In this document: positions 46,320 through 54,772 of the stretch, piece after piece
Numbering within the stretch: position 1 is the first letter of the stretch
Layout: each line of letters begins with the position of its first letter
NCBI GenBank assembly: GCA_028284415.1
Contig: JANQRU010000007.1
Location: 124,001 to 188,000, forward strand
DNA: 64,000 bases
Direction of reading: 5' to 3'
Source of the DNA: Pyrinomonadaceae bacterium
GTDB taxonomy: Bacteria; Acidobacteriota; Blastocatellia; Pyrinomonadales; Pyrinomonadaceae
Program-made: the position numbers and the translations under genes
The notes under the pieces: generated by a model
What the model was told of the DNA's origin: nothing
The model's input: the letters and a program-made list of their open reading frames with translations, nothing else
Databases searched by the model: none

Positions 46320-46808
46320 ATGAAAAGAATTGAACCAAAAGAAGGACAAGAATCTGTTTGGGATTATCCGCGTCCGCCGAAATTGGAAAAAAGCTCAAAG
46401 GAAATTATCATCATTTTTAACGGTGCAACTGTCGCAAAAACGAATAATGCATACCGCGTTCTAGAGACATCTCATCCGCCCGTGTATTACATTCCGCTGG
46501 AAGATATAAATATGGAGTTTTTGAAAAAAGAACCCGATTCTTCTTTTTGTGAATGGAAAGGGCGAGCGAGCTACTACTCTGTTAAAGTCGGCGAAAAAGA
46601 GGCGATAAAATCAGCTTGGTTTTATGAAAGTCCAACTGAAAGATTTGCTGAAATAAGGGATTATGTTGCATTTTATCCGAGCAAAATGGATGAGTGTTAC
46701 GTTGACGGCGAATTAGTCCAATCACAGGAAGGTGATTTTTACGGTGGTTGGATAACAAAAGATATAGTCGGACCATTCAAAGGCGGAGCCGGAACTTGGG
46801 GCTGGTAA
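46320..46808 (+). CDS. DUF427 family protein
   Basis: This 162-aa cytosolic protein shows the complete DUF427 pattern: ESVWDYPRPP at the N-terminus, YYIPLEDIN, CEWKGRASYY, AWFYESPTERF and YVAFYPSKMDECYVDGE with the final GDFYGGWIT. The biochemical role of DUF427 is not established. It is followed by a heptamer repeat and the HpcH-like gene, perhaps co-transcribed. Confidence 0.92.
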   Translation: MKRIEPKEGQESVWDYPRPPKLEKSSKEIIIIFNGATVAKTNNAYRVLETSHPPVYYIPLEDINMEFLKKEPDSSFCEWKGRASYYSVKVGEKEAIKSAWFYESPTERFAEIRDYVAFYPSKMDECYVDGELVQSQEGDFYGGWITKDIVGPFKGGAGTWGW

Positions 46809-46811
46809 GTT

Positions 46812-46841
46812 CATTTGTCATTGAACATTTATCATTTATCA
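46812..46841 (+). repeat. Heptamer repeat (CATTTAT type) before the HpcH-like gene
   Basis: CATTTGT, CATTGAA, CATTTAT, CATTTAT and CA run in 7-base phase and end 4 bases before the ATG. The same words occur upstream of coaD. Confidence 0.75.
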
Positions 46842-46845
46842 AAAT

Positions 46846-48264
46846 ATGACGAAACAAAGTTTTTCTAATCTGGATATAGATGAGTTATTTTCTGAACTTT
46901 CCGAAAAAGAAAATCCACAATCTGCAATCCATAATCCACAATCCCGAAGTCCGGTTCATGTTGTTTATGGCGGAGCGAATTTGTTTAAAGCAGATACACC
47001 GCAGAAATTAGGGCAAATTGCACTAAAGTCTCTTGAAAATTATGCTCTGAATTTTGTCGAATTCGCACAGGCAATGTGGCTCAAAGGTGCGGATAATTTA
47101 CCGAAATACGAAGACACGATTCGGGATTTGGAATTTGAACTTGCAGACAATCCTGAAAAGATAAAACAAGAAAATTTTGATGCTTGGTTTGCTTGGACAA
47201 TTTACAATAAAACAATTGAAAAACTAAAACGCGAACCAATCGAAGATTATCGAATAGATTTTGAAGACGGTTACGGCATACGCACCGATGAAGAGGAAGA
47301 TTCACATTGTCTTTCTGCCTCCGAACAATTGGCAATCAGCAGACAGCATACGGAAAACAAAACTCCTTTCTGCGGATTTCGCATCAAATCATTCCAAAGC
47401 GAAACCAAAAAACGTGCTGTCCGCACGCTTGATCTTTTTTTGACGAATTTTCTCGAAAAAATGAATGGCAAACTGCTGGAAAACTTTGTCGTGACTTTGC
47501 CAAAAGTCAGATTTGAAGAAGAAGCAGCGATTCTCGATGAACTTCTATGCGAATTTGAAAAACAAAATGGACTGCAAACTGGTGAAATAAATATTGAAAT
47601 TCTCATCGAAACTCCTGAAGCGATTCAAAATATGCAGGAAATAGTTTCTGCAGCCAAAAGTCGTTGCGTCGCCGCACATTTTGGAGCATATGACTACACT
47701 TCGAGTTTTGGAATCACTGCTAATCATCAACACCTACGCCATGAAGCTTGTAATTTTGCAAGACAAATTATGCTTGCAAAACTTACGCCCTTGGGGATTC
47801 GTCTTTCCGATTCCGTAACAACCGAAATGCCTATTCCGATTCATCGCGGTGAGAACTTATCAACCAAAGAAATCGCCGAAAACAAAAAAGCAATTAAAAA
47901 GGCATGGCGAAAGCATTTTAATAACGTTACAAATTCGATGATAAATGGCTTCTACCAAAGTTGGGACTTGCATCCTGCTCAACTTGTTGCACGCTATGCG
48001 GCTGTTTATGCTTTCTTCCTAGATGCAAAAGACGAACAAGCAAAACGCCTGCGTGGTTTTTTAGAAAAGGCTACGCAAGCGATGACGACAGGAAATTTAT
48101 TTGATGATCTGGCTTCTGCGGAAGGGCTTCTGAATTTCTTTTTACGTGGAATCAGTTGTGGTGCTTTTACAAAACAAGAAGTTTTGGATGAAATAGGTTT
48201 GACTGATAGTGAATTGGAATCTGCATCTTTTGTGAAGATTATGGAAAATCGTTTCCGTAGCTAG
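46846..48264 (+). CDS. HpcH/HpaI-like aldolase/lyase (DUF6986 type)
   Basis: This 472-aa cytosolic protein belongs to the aldolase/citrate-lyase beta superfamily. Features are YRIDFEDGYG, FCGFRIKSF, IEILIETPEAIQNM and AAHFGAYDYTSSFGI with the catalytic Asp and Glu positions. The long C-terminal extension matches the group often named 'phosphoenolpyruvate kinase' or DUF6986; the true substrate is not known. Residues 24-34 (NPQSAIHNPQS) are encoded by an in-frame 7-base repeat, so the natural N-terminus has been invaded by repeat DNA. Confidence 0.88.
   Translation: MTKQSFSNLDIDELFSELSEKENPQSAIHNPQSRSPVHVVYGGANLFKADTPQKLGQIALKSLENYALNFVEFAQAMWLKGADNLPKYEDTIRDLEFELADNPEKIKQENFDAWFAWTIYNKTIEKLKREPIEDYRIDFEDGYGIRTDEEEDSHCLSASEQLAISRQHTENKTPFCGFRIKSFQSETKKRAVRTLDLFLTNFLEKMNGKLLENFVVTLPKVRFEEEAAILDELLCEFEKQNGLQTGEINIEILIETPEAIQNMQEIVSAAKSRCVAAHFGAYDYTSSFGITANHQHLRHEACNFARQIMLAKLTPLGIRLSDSVTTEMPIPIHRGENLSTKEIAENKKAIKKAWRKHFNNVTNSMINGFYQSWDLHPAQLVARYAAVYAFFLDAKDEQAKRLRGFLEKATQAMTTGNLFDDLASAEGLLNFFLRGISCGAFTKQEVLDEIGLTDSELESASFVKIMENRFRS
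46912..46943 (+). repeat. In-frame heptamer repeat (AATCnnn type) in the HpcH-like gene
   Basis: AATCCAC, AATCTGC, AATCCAT, AATCCAC, AATC: four and a half 7-base units, encoding NPQS-AIH-NPQS. A 21-base period (three units) keeps the reading frame. Confidence 0.8.
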
Positions 48265-48277
48265 TAACTGAAAAATT

Positions 48278-48793
48278 TTATTTTGTGACTTCAGCAGTTT
48301 CTACATCTTCTTGTTCAGCTGATTCTTCTTTTTCAGCTAACTCTTCCGATTCTAAGTTCTCTTCTGAAATTTCTTCTGATTCCTCCTCAACTTTATACTC
48401 AATTTCTGAAATTTTAGTTTCCGTACTATCAAAAAACTTGGGTTGTGAAAATGGATCAACCTTCATCGGAATACCTTCTTCGGCAAGTGTTTCTGACATT
48501 ACCTGCACAATTAATTCCTGCTCAAATTGGCTTATATCCTGAAATTGTGCACCAATGCCATCTTCTTTCACGAGATATAAAACCTTGCATTGGAGAGGCA
48601 ACCAATTTTTATTTGGCAGTTGAATCTCAAGGCGGAAAATCTCATCTTTTTTAAATCCTTCGTCCCATTCTATTAAACAACCGCCGATACTGATCTGGTA
48701 CATTAATGTACTTATTTTTTCGCCCGCTTTCGAAAATCGAAATGCAGGAATATCCAGAGTTAATCTTATGTGTCTTCTTTGGTTTATTGGCAT
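48278..48793 (-). CDS. PilZ-domain protein
   Basis: This 171-aa cytosolic protein has a PilZ domain (about 5-105) with the c-di-GMP-binding RRHIR (6-10) and QISIGG motifs; the usual Asp/Asn before Ser is Gln here. The C-terminal tail (about 125-171) is a Glu/Ser-rich acidic stretch. It is a plausible receptor for c-di-GMP made or broken down by the GGDEF/EAL protein elsewhere in this window. Confidence 0.88.
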   Translation of the reverse strand: MPINQRRHIRLTLDIPAFRFSKAGEKISTLMYQISIGGCLIEWDEGFKKDEIFRLEIQLPNKNWLPLQCKVLYLVKEDGIGAQFQDISQFEQELIVQVMSETLAEEGIPMKVDPFSQPKFFDSTETKISEIEYKVEEESEEISEENLESEELAEKEESAEQEDVETAEVTK

Positions 48794-48896
48794 TTACTTA
48801 ATCGTGGTGACGTGGGTTGTATAATGAAGCAAGGATACACACTTGCTCAAGGATATTATACTATGTTAAACATTTTTTAAGCAAGTATTTATTTAT

Positions 48897-49586
48897 ATGA
48901 GTACGAAAGCTAAAAATATACTGAATCTGTTTTTTATTGCTTTGGCGATTGAGTGTTTTGCAAATGTGTTAAGACTTTTACCCATTCAATTTATCTCGAA
49001 GCCCTCTTTAATGATTCTCTTAGCAATTTATTTGCTAAAGAGTCTGAAAAAGCCTTCAACTGACAGGAATCTTTTGCTTTTGGCATTATTTTTCTCTTGG
49101 TTGGGTGACGTAATATTGCTAATTGATAAGGTATATAAATTTGTATTTGTCTTTGGTTTAGCAAGCTTTTTGTTTGCCCATATCACTTATGTTGTATATT
49201 TCTGGAGAATCGGCAAAAGGAATATCTCTGGACTGAAGCCAAATCTTTTGTATTTCATTGGAGCTCTTATTTATTCAATATCATTTTATCTGTATATCTT
49301 TTCGAGTCTTGGAAATTTGAAACTACCCGTCCTGTTTTACACTCTCGTTATTTCTTTAATGCTAATTTTCAGCCTTCATGCATTTAATTACAAAAAACAA
49401 CCATTTGGAAAAATCTGTATCGCTGGGACAATGCTTTTTGCCATTTCAGATTCAATTTTGGCTTACAACAGGTTTGTTTCACCAATTCCCTTAGGAAGTG
49501 TTTTAGTTATGCTTACTTATTCAATTAGTCAGTTGCTTATAACAGAAGGAGCTATCAGAAACATCAAACATCTTAATTTAAAGTAA
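48897..49586 (+). CDS. YhhN/TMEM86 family membrane protein (lysoplasmalogenase-like)
   Basis: This 229-aa protein has about eight TM helices. The family marks are SKPSLM, SWLGDVILL (Asp), FGLASFLFAHITY (His), GTMLFAISDSILA (Asp) and YSISQLLI. TMEM86B hydrolyses the vinyl-ether bond of lysoplasmalogen, and bacterial YhhN relatives share its core residues. With an ElbD-like gene in the same window, a role in ether-lipid turnover is worth considering; the family is broad and other activities are possible. Confidence 0.9.
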   Translation: MSTKAKNILNLFFIALAIECFANVLRLLPIQFISKPSLMILLAIYLLKSLKKPSTDRNLLLLALFFSWLGDVILLIDKVYKFVFVFGLASFLFAHITYVVYFWRIGKRNISGLKPNLLYFIGALIYSISFYLYIFSSLGNLKLPVLFYTLVISLMLIFSLHAFNYKKQPFGKICIAGTMLFAISDSILAYNRFVSPIPLGSVLVMLTYSISQLLITEGAIRNIKHLNLK

Positions 49587-49638
49587 AAAAGCCCGCCTTA
49601 TTTCAAGACGAACTTTTTCTTCAGTAAATAATTGAGAA

Positions 49639-50082
49639 TTAATTGTTAGCAGCTTCTGTTTTGCTACAAACTTCATCGAATGTATTTATTAACTCTTGTG
49701 CAATTAATTGCGGTGGACGACCTTCCAAATCTTTTCGCTCGTACATTTTTACGAGTTCACCATTTTTTAAGAAACCAATTGAAGGTGAAGAAGGTTGATA
49801 TGGAGCAAAATGCTCACGAGCTGTGTCTGTTGCATCAATATCAGCACCTGCAAAAACAGTAATCGAACGATCAGGTTTTGCTTCAGAATTTTCTAAAGCC
49901 ATAGCAATCCCGGGACGAACACCACCTGCTGCACATCCGCAAACTGAATTTACAACAACCATAAGTGTTCCTTCTGTATTTTCAATAGCTTGTTTTACTT
50001 CATCTGTAGTTTTTGTCTCTTCAATGCCGAGTTGAACCAACTCTTGTCGCATTCCACTAATCATTATTTCTGGATATGGCAT
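49639..50082 (-). CDS. BrxA/BrxB family bacilliredoxin
   Basis: This 147-aa cytosolic protein has the family's CGC redox motif (Cys48, Cys50 in NSVCGCAAGG) and the conserved FAGADIDATDTAREHFAPYQPSSP-type core. Bacilliredoxins remove bacillithiol from proteins. Presence here suggests bacillithiol is made by this cell, though none of its biosynthetic genes are in the window. Confidence 0.95.
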   Translation of the reverse strand: MPYPEIMISGMRQELVQLGIEETKTTDEVKQAIENTEGTLMVVVNSVCGCAAGGVRPGIAMALENSEAKPDRSITVFAGADIDATDTAREHFAPYQPSSPSIGFLKNGELVKMYERKDLEGRPPQLIAQELINTFDEVCSKTEAANN

Positions 50083-50204
50083 ACTTGTTTATATTCCTCG
50101 TTTTTAATAAGTTTGTTAGTCAATCTTGACTTTTAAGTAAAGTATTAAATTTCAAATAAAAATAGTCAAGTATTAAAGCTACTAAATTTAGCAAAAATAG
50201 AGTT

Positions 50205-50777
50205 TTAAGGCAGGATATTTACAGGTGTTTTTATTTCAATTACATCAAATAATTCTTTCATATCAGAATTGTGTAAAGCTATGCAGCCTTCAGTCCAATC
50301 TGTAAGATTTCCATCACCATGGATGTATATTTCGCCACCCAATTTTGTTTTCTGCAGAGGCATTTTCTTTTCATTAATAGCTTTTACTATTTCGTCATGT
50401 TCTTCTTGATTGATGAGATTATTTTCTAGTCCACGTTTTGCGTCCTCAATGTTTGGGTAACTAACGCCTAAAGATAGATAAAATCTACTTTTAGGATTTT
50501 TTGTGAAGATATAAAATTCTCCCTCTGGGGTTTTTCCATCCCCTTCTATCTCTTTGTCACCGACGGGTGATGAACCAAGAGCAATTTTATACGTTTTGAT
50601 TAATTTATCTCCGTCAAAAACTTCTAATTTTCTTTCTTTTTTCTTAACAATAAGTCGGGGATTTTTTAGGTCTGGCAAATCATCTCCTCCCCAGGGCATA
50701 ATTAAAAATTGATTTGAGAATAATAGTTCAATAAATGCCACAAGAAAAATTGAGGATATAATAACAATTCTACGCAT
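50205..50777 (-). CDS. Exported L,D-transpeptidase (YkuD)
   Basis: From the ATG at 50777 this is a 190-aa protein with an N-terminal anchor (MRRIVIISSIFLVAFIELL). The longer frame would run back through the upstream gene and is not credible. The YkuD catalytic block IHGDGNLTDWTEGCIAL is intact with the nucleophile Cys. The enzyme links peptidoglycan stems or attaches proteins; lipid or hairpin context gives no more. It is preceded by a perfect hairpin. Confidence 0.9.
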   Translation of the reverse strand: MRRIVIISSIFLVAFIELLFSNQFLIMPWGGDDLPDLKNPRLIVKKKERKLEVFDGDKLIKTYKIALGSSPVGDKEIEGDGKTPEGEFYIFTKNPKSRFYLSLGVSYPNIEDAKRGLENNLINQEEHDEIVKAINEKKMPLQKTKLGGEIYIHGDGNLTDWTEGCIALHNSDMKELFDVIEIKTPVNILP

Positions 50778-50782
50778 AAATA

Positions 50783-50816
50783 AAACATAGGGTTTTATGA
50801 AATCATAAAACCCTAT
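50783..50816 (-). terminator. Hairpin between the 71-aa gene and the L,D-transpeptidase
   Basis: A perfect 14-bp palindrome ATAGGGTTTTATGA / TCATAAAACCCTAT (50787-50800 and 50803-50816). On the minus strand it lies just after the 71-aa gene and is followed by GTTTTATTTATG, a usable U-rich tail. It then runs directly into the L,D-transpeptidase ATG. Confidence 0.6.
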
Positions 50817-50826
50817 TCCTCTTTTT

Positions 50827-51042
50827 TTACTCTTTACTTCCGCCAAACATGCCGCCAGCAAGTCCTGAGATACTGTCTGTAATACCGCCACCTTCGCCGC
50901 TGACATAACTATCAATTTGCCCTGCGACAGGCTCAGGCATACGTTCTTTTAAAAATCCAACAACAGCCTCAGCTGCAGATTGAGCCTGCTCTTCTGATAA
51001 TCCTGTTTTCTCTGAAACTCTTTTTACTAATTCATCCATCAT
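50827..51042 (-). CDS. Small conserved protein (LSEEQA...GQIDSxxxG type)
   Basis: This 71-aa protein has 'MDELVKRVSEKTGLSEEQAQSAAEAV' and 'PVAGQIDSYVSG' followed by a Gly-rich tail. It matches a small, widespread uncharacterised family of similar length seen in several phyla. Tandem ATG codons leave the start uncertain by one residue; AGAGG lies about 10 bases upstream. Confidence 0.85.
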   Translation of the reverse strand: MMDELVKRVSEKTGLSEEQAQSAAEAVVGFLKERMPEPVAGQIDSYVSGEGGGITDSISGLAGGMFGGSKE

Positions 51043-51107
51043 ATCTTTTATTTACCTCTTTTAAATTAATTTTGGGGTAGTAAATCAATGATTAAATACT
51101 GTAAATC

Positions 51108-51563
51108 TCAAGTCAAATTTGTAATAGAAATTTCACGTCGATCATCGCCATCACCCTTTAGCCTAACCTCTATAATTTTTCTGTCTGTCTCAAACTCATT
51201 CAATTTTTCAGCCCACTCGATAATAACTACGGCATTTTCATCTTCTAAAATTTCATCTAAGCCGACGGCAAAAGCTGTATTGCCTCCGTCTTCTAATCTC
51301 CATAGATCAATATGAAAAACATTGAATTTGGCTTCATACAAATTTACCAGTGTAAAAGAAGGGGAAGTAACTTCATCAATATCAAATTCAAGAGCAAACA
51401 ATATTCCCTTTGTTAATAACGTCTTACCTGCCCCTAAAGTTCCTTTTAATAAGATGATTTCTCCACCATTAAGCGAGTTCCCAATGCTCTCGCCCAAATC
51501 AAATGTATCCTCAGGAGTTTTGCAGATATAGTTTTGAGTTTTGAGTTTTGAGTTTTGAGTCAT
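51108..51563 (-). CDS. tsaE: tRNA threonylcarbamoyladenosine biosynthesis ATPase TsaE
   Basis: This 151-aa ATPase is part of the TsaBDE complex for the t6A tRNA modification. Walker A GTLGAGKT, TSPSFTLVN, HIDLWRL and IIEWAEKL are all present. The first ten residues (MTQNSKLKTQN) are encoded by four perfect ACTCAAA heptamers that abut the start codon. It sits downstream of the NTF2-like gene on the same strand. Confidence 0.96.
   Translation of the reverse strand: MTQNSKLKTQNYICKTPEDTFDLGESIGNSLNGGEIILLKGTLGAGKTLLTKGILFALEFDIDEVTSPSFTLVNLYEAKFNVFHIDLWRLEDGGNTAFAVGLDEILEDENAVVIIEWAEKLNEFETDRKIIEVRLKGDGDDRREISITNLT
51531..51560 (-). repeat. Heptamer repeat (ACTCAAA) at the start of tsaE
   Basis: Four perfect 7-base units on the minus strand follow directly after the ATG, so they are translated. 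The N-terminal residues they encode vary from the usual TsaE start. Confidence 0.85.
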
Positions 51564-51565
51564 TT

Positions 51566-51976
51566 TTATTTGATTTCAATGCCAATTTGCGAGAACCAAC
51601 TGTGTTTATCCCAATAGCCCCGTTGTAAGATTATTTTGTTGTCTTTGAATTGAAAAAAACCACAACCGCGAATCTCAAAAGACTTTCCGTTTGGTTTATT
51701 TCCATAAAATTCGCCTTCAAAAGTGCCGCCACCGAGCCATTCCCAAGCCGCCCAATCATCATCGCCGATCAAATTTTCAACCTCAGACCAAGCATCTGGA
51801 AAACCTCTAAAAAATTCAGCTGTATCAATTCGAATTTGTTCTTTTCCAACTGACGGCTCGCCCGCTGCAACCTGAAAGTTAATAGCTTCTTCAGCGTAGC
51901 AATTTACAACCCTTTCTAAATCCCTAGATTGAAACGCCTCGATCCAATTCTGCAACAGTATTTTTGATTCATCCAT
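51566..51976 (-). CDS. SnoaL/NTF2-like protein
   Basis: From the ATG at 51976 this is a 136-aa protein of the nuclear-transport-factor-2 cone fold: 'LLQNWIEAFQSRDLERVVNCYAEEAINFQVAAGEP' at the start and a sheet with 'FEIRGCGFFQFKDNKIILQRGYWD'. Such proteins bind small ligands or act as simple isomerases; the substrate is not evident. It begins inside the last codons of the nnr gene (8-base overlap). Confidence 0.85.
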   Translation of the reverse strand: MDESKILLQNWIEAFQSRDLERVVNCYAEEAINFQVAAGEPSVGKEQIRIDTAEFFRGFPDAWSEVENLIGDDDWAAWEWLGGGTFEGEFYGNKPNGKSFEIRGCGFFQFKDNKIILQRGYWDKHSWFSQIGIEIK

Positions 51977-53600
51977 TCTCAATATCCTCAAATGCCTCTT
52001 TCAAGCATTCCCGCACATCGCTTGCCAACATTGTTCGTTTGCCAATTTTCTTTTCGGCTATATCGCCCGCAAGCCCAGCTACATAAACTGCCGCAACAAC
52101 GGTTTCAAAAATATCAACTTTGACTTGTATAGCTTGTGCGACAAACCCTGTAATGATACCAGTCAAATTATCCCCATTTCCCGCTTTTCCAAGTCCTGAA
52201 TTCCCGCTTGGATTTAATACAACTCTCCCGCTTGGTTCAGCAATTAAAACTCTTTCGCCTTTCAAAACCAAAATTACATTATGTTTCTTAGAAAACTCCC
52301 GCACTGCTTCAACTCTATCTTTGATTGCTTCTTTATCATCTGTCCCCAGCAATCTCAAAAATTCACCTTCATGTGGAGTTAGAATCAACGGAAAATCATC
52401 TGAGCCTTGTAAATTAAATGGCGACAACGAATTCAAACCATCTGCATCAATTACAATCGGAGTTTTTCTGTTTTCAACAACTTTTCTCACAAGTTTTTTA
52501 GTTGATTCTTCATCTGAACTTAAGCCGCTCCCGATAGCAATAACATCCGCTTTTTCACTTAAATCTTCAATCTTCCCAAATGCCTCGAGGCTGATCGCTC
52601 CTTTGGCTGTTTCATCAACCCCTTGCGTCATCACTTCAGCTAAAACTCTGCTTGAAACCGATTCTTGAGCAGATTGGCTCGTTGCGATTGTAACTAGCCC
52701 AACCCCACTTACCATCGCCACATTGCCTGCCAAGACTGCCGCTCCTGTGTAATTTCTTGAACCAACAATCAACAGTGCGTTTCCGCGTTTATTCTTGTAA
52801 GAATCACGAGAAAATCTCGTTTGATTCATCCAACCTTTTACATCTTCTTTTTCAGTAAGAAAAGTCTGTGATGGACAATTATCAATTAGTTCTTTTGGTG
52901 ATCCAATATTTGCTACGTGCAATTCACCATTAAAACTTGAAGCAGGCGGAAGTACATTGGCAAGTTTTGGTGCTGTGAATGTTACAGTCAAATCTGCACA
53001 AAAGTTCGAACCTATTGGAACTTCTAAATCTGCATTTAATCCTGAAGGTAAGTCTATAGCAACCAGTAATGGCTTACCGTTATGGAAATCCGAAAGTTCA
53101 GCTATATGGGAAAGGAACTTATGACTTTCCCCTAAAGGTCTTGTTAAGCCAGTTCCAAACATTGCATCGACAATGAAATCATATTCATAAACGTGAAACC
53201 CCATGGTGTTTAGCCAATCTAAACTATCCAACTCTTTATGCTCATACACATAAATACCTTTTTTATCACCTTTAGCACGGCTTGGAAGTTTGTTGATAAT
53301 TTCAAAATTTGTTTTTGCATCACCTTTTGTTTGTTCTACTTTCCCAAAAACTTCAACAGAAACAAAAGCTCCCAACATCCACAAAATCCTTGCTAAAGCT
53401 GCTCCATCTCCTCCGTTGTTACCTTTCCCACAAAGGATTAAAAAAGACTTTCCCTCAACAGAACCACCTAATTTTTCAGTAATTATTCTTGAGGTTACGT
53501 GAGCTGCGTTTTCCATTAGGATGATTGAGGGAATACCGTATTTTTCGGTTGTGAGACGGTCAACTTCCCGCATTTCTTCGGCTTTTAAGACTTTTTGCAT
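51969..53600 (-). CDS. nnr: Bifunctional NAD(P)H-hydrate epimerase/dehydratase
   Basis: From the ATG at 53600 (a TTG at 53621 is the longer option) this is a 543-aa protein. The N-terminal YjeF-N epimerase domain is at about 1-215 (MENAA, GKGNNGGDG, DAMFGTGL). The C-terminal YjeF-C ADP/ATP-dependent dehydratase domain is at about 230-540 (TPHEGEFLRL, KGNGDN-like GLGKAGNGDNLTGIITG). It repairs damaged NAD(P)H. Length and domain order are normal for the fused form. It precedes the SnoaL-like and tsaE genes in one string. Confidence 0.96.
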   Translation of the reverse strand: MQKVLKAEEMREVDRLTTEKYGIPSIILMENAAHVTSRIITEKLGGSVEGKSFLILCGKGNNGGDGAALARILWMLGAFVSVEVFGKVEQTKGDAKTNFEIINKLPSRAKGDKKGIYVYEHKELDSLDWLNTMGFHVYEYDFIVDAMFGTGLTRPLGESHKFLSHIAELSDFHNGKPLLVAIDLPSGLNADLEVPIGSNFCADLTVTFTAPKLANVLPPASSFNGELHVANIGSPKELIDNCPSQTFLTEKEDVKGWMNQTRFSRDSYKNKRGNALLIVGSRNYTGAAVLAGNVAMVSGVGLVTIATSQSAQESVSSRVLAEVMTQGVDETAKGAISLEAFGKIEDLSEKADVIAIGSGLSSDEESTKKLVRKVVENRKTPIVIDADGLNSLSPFNLQGSDDFPLILTPHEGEFLRLLGTDDKEAIKDRVEAVREFSKKHNVILVLKGERVLIAEPSGRVVLNPSGNSGLGKAGNGDNLTGIITGFVAQAIQVKVDIFETVVAAVYVAGLAGDIAEKKIGKRTMLASDVRECLKEAFEDIENG

Positions 53601-53649
53601 AGCAAGTATAAATTGCCACAAAGTTTAGTAAAATTCTAACCTTTAAACA

Positions 53650-53683
53650 AAAAAATAGCCGTATTCGCTCAAAAAACACGGCT
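53650..53683 (-). terminator. Terminator on the minus strand downstream of tRNA-Arg
   Basis: On the minus strand AGCCGT / ACGGCT with a 15-base loop is followed by ATTTTTTTG. It would end transcripts coming from tRNA-Arg and apt before the nnr gene. Confidence 0.7.
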
Positions 53684-53838
53684 TAAACACATACATGGAG
53701 AATGTGAACAGACTCTATATGGATTAAAGGCAATCAATATAATGCCACATACGCTTGACCACCTTTTTTTCCGTTATTAATAGAAAGGTCTATTCGTGTA
53801 TTTATTCCAAAAAAATCAAGAAATATTACCAAATAAAA

Positions 53839-53912
53839 CGCTCCCGGCACGATTCGAACGTGCGACCTTCCGCTTAGGAGGCGGACGCTCTATCCAACTG
53901 AGCTACGGGAGC
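53839..53912 (-). tRNA. tRNA-Arg (anticodon CCT)
   Basis: A complete cloverleaf on the minus strand: acceptor GCTCCCG pairs with CGGGAGC, the anticodon loop CTCCTAA gives anticodon CCT (reads AGG), the T-loop is GTTCGAATC and the discriminator base is G. CCA is not encoded. It is 43 bases downstream of apt. Confidence 0.97.
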
Positions 53913-53955
53913 AATTAAATTATTCAGACTTAAACCTTAAATTTGCTTAGATTAT

Positions 53956-54477
53956 TTAATCATCATATTGCAAAAATGCATGCACATTGTAGCCATCCAA
54001 CTTCTCTCTTCCTTTTAAGAAAGTCAACTCGCATAAGAAAGCTAAACCAACGATCTCGCCGTCAAGCTTTTCTACAAGTTGAGTAACCGCTTGGGCTGTC
54101 CCTCCGGTTGCTAATAAATCATCCACAATCAAAACACGATGACCATTTCCCACCGCGTCTTTGTGAATTTCAAGTGTATCCTCGCCGTATTCCAACTGGT
54201 ATGAAGCTGATTCGGTTACAAATGGTAATTTGCCGGGTTTTCGAACAGGTACAAATCCAGCCCCCAGATGCTGAGCAATCGGTGTTGCAAAAATAAATCC
54301 TCTAGATTCTATACCAATAACGGTGTCAATCTTTTCGTCCTTAAAATAATCAATCATCCCATCCAAAGTTTGTTTTAACCCGTCTGGATCTTGTAAAAGT
54401 GTTGTTATGTCATAAAAATTTATGCCCGGTTTCGGAAAATCAGGCACTTCACGAATTAATTCTTTCAAATGTTCCAT
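53956..54477 (-). CDS. apt: Adenine phosphoribosyltransferase
   Basis: This 173-aa purine salvage enzyme makes AMP from adenine and PRPP. The PRPP-binding motif [14 protein letters not shown] is intact, as are ESRGFIFA and the flexible loop [20 protein letters not shown]. Length is typical. It follows the acylphosphatase gene by 16 bases. Confidence 0.97.
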   Translation of the reverse strand: MEHLKELIREVPDFPKPGINFYDITTLLQDPDGLKQTLDGMIDYFKDEKIDTVIGIESRGFIFATPIAQHLGAGFVPVRKPGKLPFVTESASYQLEYGEDTLEIHKDAVGNGHRVLIVDDLLATGGTAQAVTQLVEKLDGEIVGLAFLCELTFLKGREKLDGYNVHAFLQYDD

Positions 54478-54493
54478 ATCTTAAATTGTAAAA

Positions 54494-54772
54494 TTATCTC
54501 TCTATTAAAAATGTAGAATACGAGCCTTTAGGCTCAAAAACTATTTCTTCGATCTCTTCAACTTTTGAATAAGTCGGACCTGTTAATAAATCTTCATAGA
54601 AATCTTTCACCGCATTTTCTTGACCTTCGGCGTAGGCTTCAACCCTTCCATCTTCCAGATTTTTTACATAACCTAGAACTTGGTGACGTGCAGCTGATCT
54701 TTGGGTGAAGAATCTAAATCCGACTCCTTGAACCAACCCGCTGATGAAATATTTTCTGGCGATGATTTCCAT
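54494..54772 (-). CDS. acyP: Acylphosphatase
   Basis: This 92-aa enzyme hydrolyses acyl phosphates. The catalytic Arg20 (VQGVGFR) and Asn38 (YVKNL) are in place, and the whole family pattern is normal. The start abuts the stop of the HemQ-like gene. Confidence 0.95.
   Translation of the reverse strand: MEIIARKYFISGLVQGVGFRFFTQRSAARHQVLGYVKNLEDGRVEAYAEGQENAVKDFYEDLLTGPTYSKVEEIEEIVFEPKGSYSTFLIER

Noticed and set aside
49588..49625. Terminator between YhhN and bacilliredoxin genes
   Set aside because: The possible stem has a mismatch and only a short T run; not strong enough to list.
50778..50915. Longer N-terminus of the L,D-transpeptidase
   Set aside because: It would run through the terminator-like hairpin and into the upstream 71-aa gene; the inner ATG gives a proper membrane anchor.
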